Source of the DNA: Desulfobacter vibrioformis DSM 8776
Lineage (GTDB): Bacteria; Desulfobacterota; Desulfobacteria; Desulfobacterales; Desulfobacteraceae
NCBI RefSeq assembly: GCF_000745975.1
Contig: NZ_JQKJ01000034.1
Span: forward strand, 1 to 32,935
Direction of reading: 5' to 3'
Length of the DNA: 32,935 nt
Below are positions 6,389 to 13,817 of the stretch, piece by piece (the stretch's first letter is position 1; the number at the start of each line of letters is the position of its first letter). The notes beneath the pieces are model-generated. The model saw only the letters and a program-made list of their open reading frames with translations. It was not told the origin of the DNA and made no database searches. Position numbers and translations under genes: made by a program.

Positions 6389-8569
6389 TTAAAAAGAGAA
6401 AGAGACTTCCATGCCAAGGGTCCGTCCGCGGTCCGGGTAGTATCCGGTCACGTAGCGTGTGGAATAGTTGTCATCTCCCAGGTTCCGCCCGAAAACCGCC
6501 ACATTCATGAGAATGTTTTTCAGGCTAAAATCCCGGGAAATATTGGCATCCACCCGGGTATATCCGCCAAGCCCGCCGGATGAAGAACTCCCCATGGCAC
6601 TGCTGGTATTGGTCCATTCATCCACCTGTTTGACGGATAAGTTGAACCGGTAAGAATTCCAGTGATGGGTCAGGGTTAATCCGAAAATATTCTCAGGTGT
6701 GGAAAGGCCGATTTCATCGGTTGTCACACCGTCACCGGTACTCTCGTTTTTGAGCATATAGGTCCAGCTAGCCTTGTAAAAAGTGTTTTGGCAGATCGTT
6801 CCCTGAACGGCCAGCTCTATCCCCTGCCGCAGTGTGTCAGACTCGGTGTAATAGTAATAGGTGCCGCTGTCCAGTTCATAGGTGGCGGACGTCGCGCTTT
6901 TTTCATTTTCCGTATCAACGTCAAACCAGGTCAGGGTCGGGTTGAAAAATGAGGCGATCTTTACGCCCAGGCCGATTTCAATACGTTCCTGCTTTTCTGC
7001 ATGGGGGATTGCGTCGTGTTCCAGCCGCATGTCAAAATCCCCGGAGGTTCCCTGGTCCCCGTAAAAATACCGGCCATCCAGGGTCACCCGGTCCATCACC
7101 TTCCAATGGGCACCAAAGGCAAGCACTTTTGCCGGGGCCATATCCACATCATTGTTGGCATCATCGCTGGCCGAGCTTGCGCTCCTGGCCGCACTGGAGT
7201 TGTCGATATGTTTTTCATCCCAGCGGCCCCCAAGATCCAGGATCAGGTTGTTGTGGAAAAGGGACTGCTCCACCGAGGCCGAAAAACCGGTGACGGTGGT
7301 GTCATACCTGTTGTAGCCTTTGCTGAGATTGGGGCCGTATCCCGTGCTGCTGGACATCTGGACCCCGGCCTGAACCAGGGTGCCCCCGAACCGGGCATTG
7401 TGCCGCAGACCGAATCCGGACGTGTCCTCGGTGTATTCCTCCTTGTCCGTAACGCTTGGGGAAGAAAAACTTTCATTATGCTCATGCTGCTCGTAATCGG
7501 TTTTGAATACGTTGAACAGCGTTACCTGGTCCCGGGTCCATTTCAGGCTTGCATCTGCTGAGAGTATACCGACTTTCAGGGGATCGTAGTACCACTTGGC
7601 ATTGTCCAGGGTTCCGTCCTCCTTGACCCCGCGCTGCATCTCGAACCGTCCGCTGTCCTGGTACACCATCATGTTAAGGCTGAACTTTCCTGCTGTGAGT
7701 CCGGCATTGGCCATCCCTCCATAGGATTCCTGTCCGTCAAACCAGGAATCCTGGCTTGACCGGTCCATCCTGGACCCCAGGGCCCCGATATACGCCTCGG
7801 AACCGGCTTGATTTTTCATGCGGGTGCCCACAAACAGATCTGCGGAATAGCCCACCGGATGTCCGCCCGCGGCCTTTTCAATACTGGTGCGCAAGGTGCC
7901 TTCGGTTCTTTCCGGCTGCCGGGTCCGGATAATGATAAAACCGGTGTTGATCCCTGATCCTGAGCTGGATGCGCCAATGGGGATGGTCGGCCCCAGGGTG
8001 AGAGAAGTGGCCCCCCTGACGACTTTGAGCTCTTCAATGGACGCCACCGGAAACTTGTAAAGAATCCGGTTGACCGACGGCGGCAGTACAGCACCGTCAA
8101 TGATATAAGTAAAATTTCCGCCACCTCGCTGGCGGATGATATAGGGGTATTTGCGGCCCTGGTATGCAATATCGATCCCTGCGGCCTTGTCAATCAGGTC
8201 GTTCAGGTCCTTGGGCTTGAAATTTTTAATGTCCTCCCGGGTAAATACCTCCGTGGCAAACTCGGTACTGGCTTCGGTCCGGTAGAGATTGGTCAGGCTG
8301 CCGGGTTGAAGGTCCGGCCGGGTTGACCCTTTTGACCCGGTCACGGTGAGCGGTGCCAGTTCCTGAACGTCTGGTTCCGTCTCCTTATCATCTGTCACGG
8401 CCACGGTATCTTGGCCCCCGGTGACAGCGGTTTCGGGTTCAGCACCCATTACATAGGATGTGTTCAGGACCAGGGCCATCATCATACATCCCGCAACAAA
8501 AAATAGTTTCCATAGGTTCATTCCGCTGCAACGCATCTTCCTTTCGGTCCAACGCATCAATCGTCTCAT
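6389..8569 (-). CDS. TonB-dependent outer-membrane receptor
   Basis: Imports a ligand across the outer membrane using TonB energy. The 726 residues fit the family. Visible parts are a signal peptide (about 43 residues, ending YVMGA), an acidic linker, a TonB-box-like segment (ELAPLTVTG), the plug domain (IIRQRGGGNFTYIIDGAVLPP, SIEELKVVRGATSLTLGP), many amphipathic strands and a terminal VSFSF ending in aromatic Phe. The ATG at 8569 is chosen over an upstream TTG because AAGGAAG precedes it. Downstream lies the radical SAM gene, upstream the binding protein gene. The plug has an ASSSGSG insertion where many receptors have a shorter loop. Ligand not predictable from sequence alone. Confidence 0.9.
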   Translation of the reverse strand: MRRLMRWTERKMRCSGMNLWKLFFVAGCMMMALVLNTSYVMGAEPETAVTGGQDTVAVTDDKETEPDVQELAPLTVTGSKGSTRPDLQPGSLTNLYRTEASTEFATEVFTREDIKNFKPKDLNDLIDKAAGIDIAYQGRKYPYIIRQRGGGNFTYIIDGAVLPPSVNRILYKFPVASIEELKVVRGATSLTLGPTIPIGASSSGSGINTGFIIIRTRQPERTEGTLRTSIEKAAGGHPVGYSADLFVGTRMKNQAGSEAYIGALGSRMDRSSQDSWFDGQESYGGMANAGLTAGKFSLNMMVYQDSGRFEMQRGVKEDGTLDNAKWYYDPLKVGILSADASLKWTRDQVTLFNVFKTDYEQHEHNESFSSPSVTDKEEYTEDTSGFGLRHNARFGGTLVQAGVQMSSSTGYGPNLSKGYNRYDTTVTGFSASVEQSLFHNNLILDLGGRWDEKHIDNSSAARSASSASDDANNDVDMAPAKVLAFGAHWKVMDRVTLDGRYFYGDQGTSGDFDMRLEHDAIPHAEKQERIEIGLGVKIASFFNPTLTWFDVDTENEKSATSATYELDSGTYYYYTESDTLRQGIELAVQGTICQNTFYKASWTYMLKNESTGDGVTTDEIGLSTPENIFGLTLTHHWNSYRFNLSVKQVDEWTNTSSAMGSSSSGGLGGYTRVDANISRDFSLKNILMNVAVFGRNLGDDNYSTRYVTGYYPDRGRTLGMEVSFSF

Positions 8570-8609
8570 CTCTCTTCCTTTATTTGATTGTGACAACGGT
8601 GTTGCCTTT

Positions 8610-9707
8610 TCAACTGTTTATCAGCGAGAGGAGTTCCTTCTCGCTTAGATCATAATGGTAAAACAGGGAGAAAAAGGTCTTCACCCTTGTTTTGGCCCAG
8701 TTTTCCGGAAAAAGGTCCGGATAGAGAACATGGGCTGTCCAGGGAATGCCCGGGATGCGGTTGACCCCGGGCGGGCGGTCGAACCAGTTAAACGGCATCC
8801 CGGGGGCGCAATGGATTCGATGATCCCGGACCGCCATCACTTTTTTCCATGTCCCGTCCCCATAGGCATGCTGTTCAAATTCCGGGCTTGTGGTGATGAT
8901 GTTGTCAGGATTCCACATCAATACCGACTCCATGGTCACCTGGGTCATGCCGGGTCCGGATGAGATTTTGCATTGGGCAACGTTGATACCGCCGCACACG
9001 TCGATCAGTTGTGAATGACAGGAGCCGGCAGGGTCGGTTGCCAGCCCGTTCTCCTTTTCAGCATAATAGACCCGTGCCCGCTTCCCGTCCGGGATACCGG
9101 ATACTTTTTGCTGCACCTCCTGCAAAAGATCCTCGTAAAAGCCGGCCAGGGTCTGGCCCCGGTCCGGCACACCAAGCACCTCCCCCATAAACCGCAGGGT
9201 TTCGGCATATCCCACCGCGTTTCTTGCATTGTCCACGCACACCACAGGGATGGTGCCGAACTTCTTCTGGACCAGGTCCACCCTTGACAGATCAAAGCCG
9301 GTCTCGTGCAGCTCGAACACAAGATCCGGATGCTGTGCAATATAGGCTTCATAGTTGGTTACATTCCGTCCCCAGCTCAGCACCGGGATATGCTGGAATT
9401 TTTCCGGGATAAACTTTTTGGCCTGCCCGGCAGGGGAGAAAAACCATCCGCCCAGCTTTTCAGGTGCGATCATGTAAACAAATGTCGCCGGCGGCGGAGA
9501 TGTGGTCAGCACTTTGGTTATGTTTGCCGGTATTTTGACCTTCCGGCCGGCCATATCCGTTATTTCCCGGAATGGCCCGGCAACCGGGCTGACAGTACTG
9601 CTGCCTGTATCTTCCTGGTTTACGGTGTTGGCCGATGTTATACCTGCCGGCAAAAGGGCCGTCAGCATCAGTATGCTGATTACGGCCGTTAGTTTTCGAA
9701 TCATCAT
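8610..9707 (-). CDS. FecB/BtuF-type ABC transporter substrate-binding protein
   Basis: Periplasmic binding protein of a class III metal-chelate/cobalamin importer. The 365-residue protein has a signal peptide (MMIRKLTAVISILMLTALLP, cleavage near TSA), the usual start motif ITDMAGRKVKIP, a long interdomain helix (near RGQTLAGFYEDLLQEV) and the C-lobe with WFDRPPGVNRIPGIPW. It carries an unusual motif, HSQLIDVCGGINVAQC, shared in pattern with the second binding protein at 30926. ATG 9707 follows GGAAGGAG; an upstream TTG is less likely. It sits between the ATPase gene (69-base gap) and the receptor gene (40-base gap). Ligands of the family include vitamin B12, siderophores and haem; none can be assigned. 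Confidence 0.88.
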   Translation of the reverse strand: MMIRKLTAVISILMLTALLPAGITSANTVNQEDTGSSTVSPVAGPFREITDMAGRKVKIPANITKVLTTSPPPATFVYMIAPEKLGGWFFSPAGQAKKFIPEKFQHIPVLSWGRNVTNYEAYIAQHPDLVFELHETGFDLSRVDLVQKKFGTIPVVCVDNARNAVGYAETLRFMGEVLGVPDRGQTLAGFYEDLLQEVQQKVSGIPDGKRARVYYAEKENGLATDPAGSCHSQLIDVCGGINVAQCKISSGPGMTQVTMESVLMWNPDNIITTSPEFEQHAYGDGTWKKVMAVRDHRIHCAPGMPFNWFDRPPGVNRIPGIPWTAHVLYPDLFPENWAKTRVKTFFSLFYHYDLSEKELLSLINS

Positions 9708-9776
9708 CTCCTTCCTTTCATTTTCGTTCCAATTCCGGTTCAAGCCCGGTCCAATCCTGATAAATAAATTTGATCA

Positions 9777-10574
9777 TCACATCCTGCCCCGGCCCTTTGC
9801 CAGAACCCGGGACAGCGGGATCACAAAGGGCGAATCCCCGATGCGTTTCACCATGGCTTTTATGCCGTAAACCGTCCCAAGATTTTCCGGGGTCAGCACG
9901 TCATCCGGTATGCCGTTGGCCAAAATTTTTCCTTTTTTCATCATCAGCATCCTGTCGGAATACCGGGCAGCCATGTTCAGATCATGGATGGCGATAATGG
10001 CTGTGAGCCGTTGCTTGCGCACAAGGGTTCGCAGGATCTCCATCACATCGATCTGGTGCCAGATATCCAGGTTGCTGGTGGGTTCATCCAGGAGCAGTAA
10101 ACCGGTGTCCTGGGCCAGGGCCCGGGCAATCAGCACCTTTTGCTGCTGGCCCCCGGACAGCTCACTGAAAAACGCCAGGGCCAGATTCTCAATGCCCAGC
10201 AGCCCCAGGACTTCCCACACTTTGCCTTCATCCTGTTCATTGGCCTTCCATCCCAGGTGGGGCCTGCGTCCCATGAGCACCACATCAAAGACCGTATGGG
10301 TAAACACCCGAAGCGAATTCTGGGGAACATAGGCAACCAGGCGCGCAGCGTCCTTGCGGTTCATTTTAAAAAGGTCCTGGCGTTCCACCAGCACATCGCC
10401 GGAACGGGGTTCAAGAATCCGGTCAATGCATTTGATCAGGGTTGATTTTCCCGAACCGTTCGGGCCGACAATACTGACGATCTGGCCGTCCCCGATGGCC
10501 ATGAAAAAGTCATGCAGCACATCATCGCCGGCATAGCCAAAGGTCAAATTTTTAACCGTAAGTTTATTGATCAT
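9777..10574 (-). CDS. FecE/BtuD-type ABC transporter ATPase
   Basis: Energises import through the adjacent FecCD permease. All nucleotide-binding motifs are intact in the 265 residues: Walker A GPNGSGKST (37-45), Q-loop within YVPQNS, signature LSGGQ (139-143), Walker B LLLLDEP (159-165) and H-loop His197. The segment VFDVVLMGRRPHLGW is typical of FecE/FhuC/BtuD ATPases. Its ATG overlaps the permease stop by four bases (ATGA), which indicates translational coupling and a stoichiometric complex. Confidence 0.93.
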   Translation of the reverse strand: MINKLTVKNLTFGYAGDDVLHDFFMAIGDGQIVSIVGPNGSGKSTLIKCIDRILEPRSGDVLVERQDLFKMNRKDAARLVAYVPQNSLRVFTHTVFDVVLMGRRPHLGWKANEQDEGKVWEVLGLLGIENLALAFFSELSGGQQQKVLIARALAQDTGLLLLDEPTSNLDIWHQIDVMEILRTLVRKQRLTAIIAIHDLNMAARYSDRMLMMKKGKILANGIPDDVLTPENLGTVYGIKAMVKRIGDSPFVIPLSRVLAKGRGRM

Positions 10575-11698
10575 GCCCAGAACTCCCGGCGTTTCCCCCT
10601 GATGATCAGATAGAGGAACAAGGGAATACCCAGCATGGACATGATGATGCCCACCGGAATAACAACGCCTCCCAGGATATTCATGGACACGGCATTGGCA
10701 ATCAGAAGCAAAGCGCTGCCAATGCCGCCGGATGCCGGAATCAGAAACCGGTGGTCATTGCCGATGATGATCCGCGCAATATGGGGGGCCACAAGCCCCA
10801 CAAATCCGATGACCCCGGTAAAGGCCACAATGGCGGCAACCAGCAGGCTTGCCACCACCATTACGGCCATGCGGACCGCATGGGCATCCACGCCCATGCT
10901 CCTGGCGCAGTCATCGCCCGTGGTCATCAGGTTAAGATCCCAGGCTTTGCCATAGAGGAACGGCAGGCAGACCAGACAGATGGCGCCCAAAAACCAGAGA
11001 CTGTTCCAGTTGAGATCCGAAAGAGATCCCATGCCCCAGTAGGACATGACGGTCCGCTGCTCATCGTCGGCAATATAGGTAAACAGCTGGTTGGCGGCCT
11101 GGAACAGATAGTTGACGGCAATGCCGGCAAGGATCAGGGTTTCGGACGTGGCCCCCCTCAGGGCTGAAAGGCCAATGATGAATCCCGAGCAAAGGGCTGC
11201 GCAGACAAAGGCATTTCCCACCAGGAAATAGGGGCCGTCCAGAAAGGAAATACCGAAAACCACGGCCAAAGAAACACCGAAATGGGCACCCGAGGAGATC
11301 CCCAGGGTAAAGGGGCTTGCCATGGGATTTTTTAAAACCGCCTGCATCACGCACCCGCAGACCCCTAACCCCACGCCGCAAATCACGGTTCCTGTGATAA
11401 GCGGCATGCGGATGTCCCAGATCACATGGGCGAGAATGGGATTGATATCCAACCCGCTTGGGATCAGCCGGTCAAACAGGGTGAGATAGACCTGGCGGAC
11501 AGTCATGGGAACCTGGCCCAGGGTGATGATGAAACTTGCCGCAATGATCAGCAGCAGGAGCAGGGCACCCAGGAAAAAGAATTTGCCCTGGACCGAATGG
11601 GCGTGGGCCTGCCGCATGGGCGTCATTTTTCCGGTGCGGGTTCTCCCGGGGGCCTGCCAGGACAGCCCGGGGGTGGCCCGTAAAAGCGCCTGTCTCAT
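10571..11698 (-). CDS. FecCD/BtuC-family ABC transporter permease
   Basis: Integral-membrane channel of the metal-chelate importer. The 375-residue protein has a longer-than-usual basic N-terminus (about 38 residues), then about ten hydrophobic segments. Family landmarks are WDIRMPLITG, GVCGCVMQAVLKNPMASPFTLGISSGA and the coupling region GVIGFVGLVAPHIARIIIG. The ATG at 11698 overlaps the slipin stop (ATGA type), with AAAGG ten bases upstream; a later start near MTPMRQ would trim the odd N-terminus but lacks a good ribosome binding site. It is followed directly by its ATPase gene. Confidence 0.93.
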   Translation of the reverse strand: MRQALLRATPGLSWQAPGRTRTGKMTPMRQAHAHSVQGKFFFLGALLLLLIIAASFIITLGQVPMTVRQVYLTLFDRLIPSGLDINPILAHVIWDIRMPLITGTVICGVGLGVCGCVMQAVLKNPMASPFTLGISSGAHFGVSLAVVFGISFLDGPYFLVGNAFVCAALCSGFIIGLSALRGATSETLILAGIAVNYLFQAANQLFTYIADDEQRTVMSYWGMGSLSDLNWNSLWFLGAICLVCLPFLYGKAWDLNLMTTGDDCARSMGVDAHAVRMAVMVVASLLVAAIVAFTGVIGFVGLVAPHIARIIIGNDHRFLIPASGGIGSALLLIANAVSMNILGGVVIPVGIIMSMLGIPLFLYLIIRGKRREFWA

Positions 11699-12453
11699 CG
11701 GTCAATCGCCTTTGCGCATCCGATCATGGCGCCAGTGGAATCTGTTCCGCCGGTTACCACGATCAGGTTACGTTCCTTTGCGATTTCAGACAGGGTCTGG
11801 AACTCCCGGAGTTTGAGTGCGGCCGGGGTGGTTTGGTAAGCCCTGGCCGCTTCGCTCATCCGCTGTGATGCCTGGCACTCGCCGTCCGCGAGAATGACCC
11901 GGGCCCGTCTTTCCCGCTCAGCCTCGGCCTGGCGGGCAATGGCCCGAAGCATGTTCTCGGGCAAGGCAATGTCGCGGATGGTGACGATATCCACACGGAT
12001 ACCCCAGGGCGCTGTTACGGTTTCAAGAAGGGCTTGGATTTTCTGGTTCAGGACCTCCCGGTCGGAAAGGATCGAATCCAGTTCGTTCTGCCCCAGAACA
12101 TCCCGAAGCATGGTCTGGGCAATCAGTGCCGTGGCACCCTCATAGTCTTCAATCGCCACCACGGCCTGGGCCGGATCAATGACGTGGTAGTAAATAACGG
12201 CATCCACATCTGCGCTGATATTGTCCCGGGTGATGATGGTCTGTTTGGGCACGTCAAGCTGACGGGTTCTTAAATCCACCCGGGCGATTTGATCCACAAC
12301 CGGAATGATCCAGAAAAGCCCCGCGCCTTTCACACCTTTCAGGCGGCCAAATCTGAAGACCACCGATCGGACATATTGACGGTTAATTCTGATGGACCCC
12401 AGGATGAACACAGCGATAAGACAAACAAATCCAACTTTCCACAAAAAGACCAT
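11695..12453 (-). CDS. Slipin/stomatin (SPFH, band 7) membrane protein
   Basis: Membrane-scaffold protein. One N-terminal membrane helix (about residues 4-22) is followed by the SPFH domain: VFRFGRLKGVKGAGLFWIIP, then RTRQLDVPKQTIITRDNISA and VDAVIYYHVIDPAQAV, the classic slipin pattern, then an Ala/Glu/Arg-rich helix (AIARQAEAERERRARVI). No NfeD partner gene, the common neighbour of bacterial slipins, is present. Instead its stop overlaps the permease start, so slipin and transporter are co-translated. ATG 12453 has GAGGG eight bases upstream; a GTG at 12468 with AAAGG six bases upstream is a real alternative. It is the first gene of the long minus-strand operon. Confidence 0.88.
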   Translation of the reverse strand: MVFLWKVGFVCLIAVFILGSIRINRQYVRSVVFRFGRLKGVKGAGLFWIIPVVDQIARVDLRTRQLDVPKQTIITRDNISADVDAVIYYHVIDPAQAVVAIEDYEGATALIAQTMLRDVLGQNELDSILSDREVLNQKIQALLETVTAPWGIRVDIVTIRDIALPENMLRAIARQAEAERERRARVILADGECQASQRMSEAARAYQTTPAALKLREFQTLSEIAKERNLIVVTGGTDSTGAMIGCAKAIDR

Positions 12454-12499
12454 CACAATATCCCTCACACCGGACCTTTGGGGGTCAGTGCCACGTTTG

Positions 12500-12540
12500 G
12501 GCCGTCCTGGTCTGGCATGGGATTTACCCCGGGACCGGCC
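12500..12540 (-). promoter_or_regulatory. Stem-loop in leader of slipin-transporter operon
   Basis: On the minus strand GGCCGGTCC (12540-12532) can pair with GGACGGCC (12507-12500) with one bulged G. The roughly 24-base loop contains a small inner hairpin, GGG-GTAAAT-CCC. It lies 32-47 bases before the possible slipin starts. It could be a regulatory leader or a stalled-translation element. It does not fit the cobalamin riboswitch consensus as far as can be judged by eye. Confidence 0.3.
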
Positions 12541-12603
12541 GCAGTCTGCTTTGATTGTCCTTTTAAAACACTGTATGTCGTCTCAAAACTGCAAGATTGA
12601 TCA

Positions 12604-12660
12604 GTTACAATACGGATCATGGGCCCGTCAACACTTTTTTCAGGACTTTTTTCAGGGACT
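12604..12660 (-). promoter_or_regulatory. Candidate promoter with tandem upstream repeat
   Basis: On the minus strand TTGACG (12631-12626) is followed after 16 bases by TGTAAC (12609-12604), a moderate sigma-70 match. Immediately upstream are two tandem copies of AGTCC(C)TGAAAAAA (12660-12647 and 12647-12635), which could be a regulator site. This is the only promoter-like signal seen before the slipin-to-tonB operon. Confidence 0.3.
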
Positions 12661-12679
12661 TTGCCAATGCCCGGCCATG

Positions 12680-12698
12680 AAAAAAAATTAATTTTTTT
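12680..12698. other. A/T palindrome between divergent units
   Basis: A run of A, then TTAA, then a run of T forms a self-complementary stretch of about 18 bases between the minus-strand slipin operon and the plus-strand toxin-antitoxin/restriction block. It could act as a weak bidirectional terminator or simply an intrinsically bent, AT-rich spacer. No protein start depends on it. Confidence 0.25.
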
Positions 12699-12740
12699 AA
12701 CTAGTTGCCAGAATTAGAGAATCTGAAAAAGCATAGACCC

Positions 12741-12905
12741 ATGAATAAAAAAAAGAAATTGGGACTATCAGACAGAATCGGCACCATTAAAAAGGGAAAG
12801 TACGGGAATAAGATCATTGCCCGGGTTGCCGACAAAATAAATGGTTGGCTATTTTCGCCCCGAACCATTACAGTTGATATAGTCAGCATGGTTAACAGGC
12901 GCTAA
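12741..12905 (+). CDS. Small basic hypothetical ORF upstream of antitoxin
   Basis: Encodes 54 residues rich in Lys and Arg (MNKKKKLGLSDRIGTIKKGK at the start, ending NRR) and ends 12 bases before the antitoxin start. No domain is recognised and no good ribosome binding site precedes its ATG. It may be a remnant, a small leader gene of the toxin-antitoxin operon, or not expressed. Confidence 0.25.
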   Translation: MNKKKKLGLSDRIGTIKKGKYGNKIIARVADKINGWLFSPRTITVDIVSMVNRR

Positions 12906-12917
12906 AGGAGATAAATC

Positions 12918-13217
12918 ATGGAAAAAATTATTGATGTAACCGTTGCCCGCAGGCAATTGGGCACATTGTTGGATGAGGTTTTTCACAAGGGAGATGTTTT
13001 TACCATTAAAAGAAAAGGAAAGGCCCTTGCCAGAATCGTCCCTCTTGATACGGCATTGCACCATAAAGAAAAAGAGAGCCTCTCCTTAAAACAAAAAGAG
13101 CTGCTCAAAGAGCTGAACAGCCTGCCCGTTATCGGGATGGACAAAGATCCTGTTGAGGTTCTAAGGTCCATACGACAACAAAAAAGGATTGAAGCAGGCA
13201 ATAAAGATGACAAATAG
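12918..13217 (+). CDS. Phd/YefM-like type II antitoxin
   Basis: Predicted to bind DNA at its own promoter and neutralise the PIN toxin encoded next. The 99 residues begin with the Phd/YefM-type pattern (IDVTVARRQLGTLLDEVFHKGDVF, then IKRKGKALARIVPL), followed by a charged, probably flexible C-terminal half (about 45-99) that would wrap the toxin. AAAGGAG lies seven bases before the ATG. Its end overlaps the toxin start by 11 bases, the usual antitoxin-first layout. Autoregulation is expected from the family and not shown here. Confidence 0.8.
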   Translation: MEKIIDVTVARRQLGTLLDEVFHKGDVFTIKRKGKALARIVPLDTALHHKEKESLSLKQKELLKELNSLPVIGMDKDPVEVLRSIRQQKRIEAGNKDDK

Positions 13218-13656
13218 CAGCTATGTACTGGATGCCAATGTGTTCCTGGAATACATCTATGGCCGGCCGTTGCAGGGGCAGGCAAAGCAAATATTTGAAG
13301 ATGCTGTATTGGAACACATCCAAATCATGGTTCCAAGCCTTGCCCTGGATGAAATCACTGAAGTCCTTTGCGGTAATTTGAACGAAATCACAGATGTTGA
13401 GCGCCATTTAAAATTTATTGAAAAAATGGCAGAGGCTGACGTCTTGAGCATTATTGTACCCAATATCCAGACCCGAATGAAAGCGATTGAGATCGCAAGA
13501 AGCGGGAACCCAAAAAGCGGTTATCCGGAATTAACAGACGCCCTTTATCATGCACTGGCCATTATGAATGATGCAGTGTTTATAACAAATGATAAAAGAC
13601 ATATTGCAAAAGTTGCGGTGTTTGGCCACATTGCCATGCTGTCTGACTACGCGTAA
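13207..13656 (+). CDS. PIN-domain ribonuclease toxin (VapC-like)
   Basis: Predicted metal-dependent RNase toxin. The 149 residues contain the PIN acidic quartet in order: Asp9 (YVLDANVFLEY), Glu49 or Glu52 (ALDEITEVL), Asp111 (ELTDALYHALA) and Asp129 (FITNDKRH). The ATG at 13207 overlaps the antitoxin end by 11 bases and is preferred over an upstream TTG at 13189. Size and domain layout fit VapC-like toxins; tRNA or rRNA cleavage is typical for the family, but the target here is unknown. It lies 161 bases upstream of hsdM and could help to keep the restriction locus in the population. Confidence 0.85.
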   Translation: MTNSSYVLDANVFLEYIYGRPLQGQAKQIFEDAVLEHIQIMVPSLALDEITEVLCGNLNEITDVERHLKFIEKMAEADVLSIIVPNIQTRMKAIEIARSGNPKSGYPELTDALYHALAIMNDAVFITNDKRHIAKVAVFGHIAMLSDYA

Positions 13657-13817
13657 TCCGGAATTCAAAAGACAGGTGTTTAAAAATTTTAATATGTTGC
13701 CGGATGATAAATGCCAGTCATAGCCTTGACGTGTATGGCATGCGGCAAAGGGATATGATACAAGCAAGGAAATTGAAGAGTCCCGAAATTCAACCGCTGA
13801 ACGCTGACAGGAATTAA

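Noticed and set aside
12469-12600. Possible cobalamin riboswitch before the slipin-transporter operon (GGGTAAATCCC and GGCACTG fragments)
   Set aside because: The conserved CCCGCAACTG-like core and the B12 box are not found in order; short similarities only.
13189-13206. Upstream TTG start for the PIN toxin
   Set aside because: ATG 13207 gives the usual PIN start a few residues before the first Asp and a normal overlap with the antitoxin gene.
13724-13760. TTGACG with TATGAT as hsdM promoter
   Set aside because: The spacer is 22 bases, too long for a usual sigma-70 promoter.
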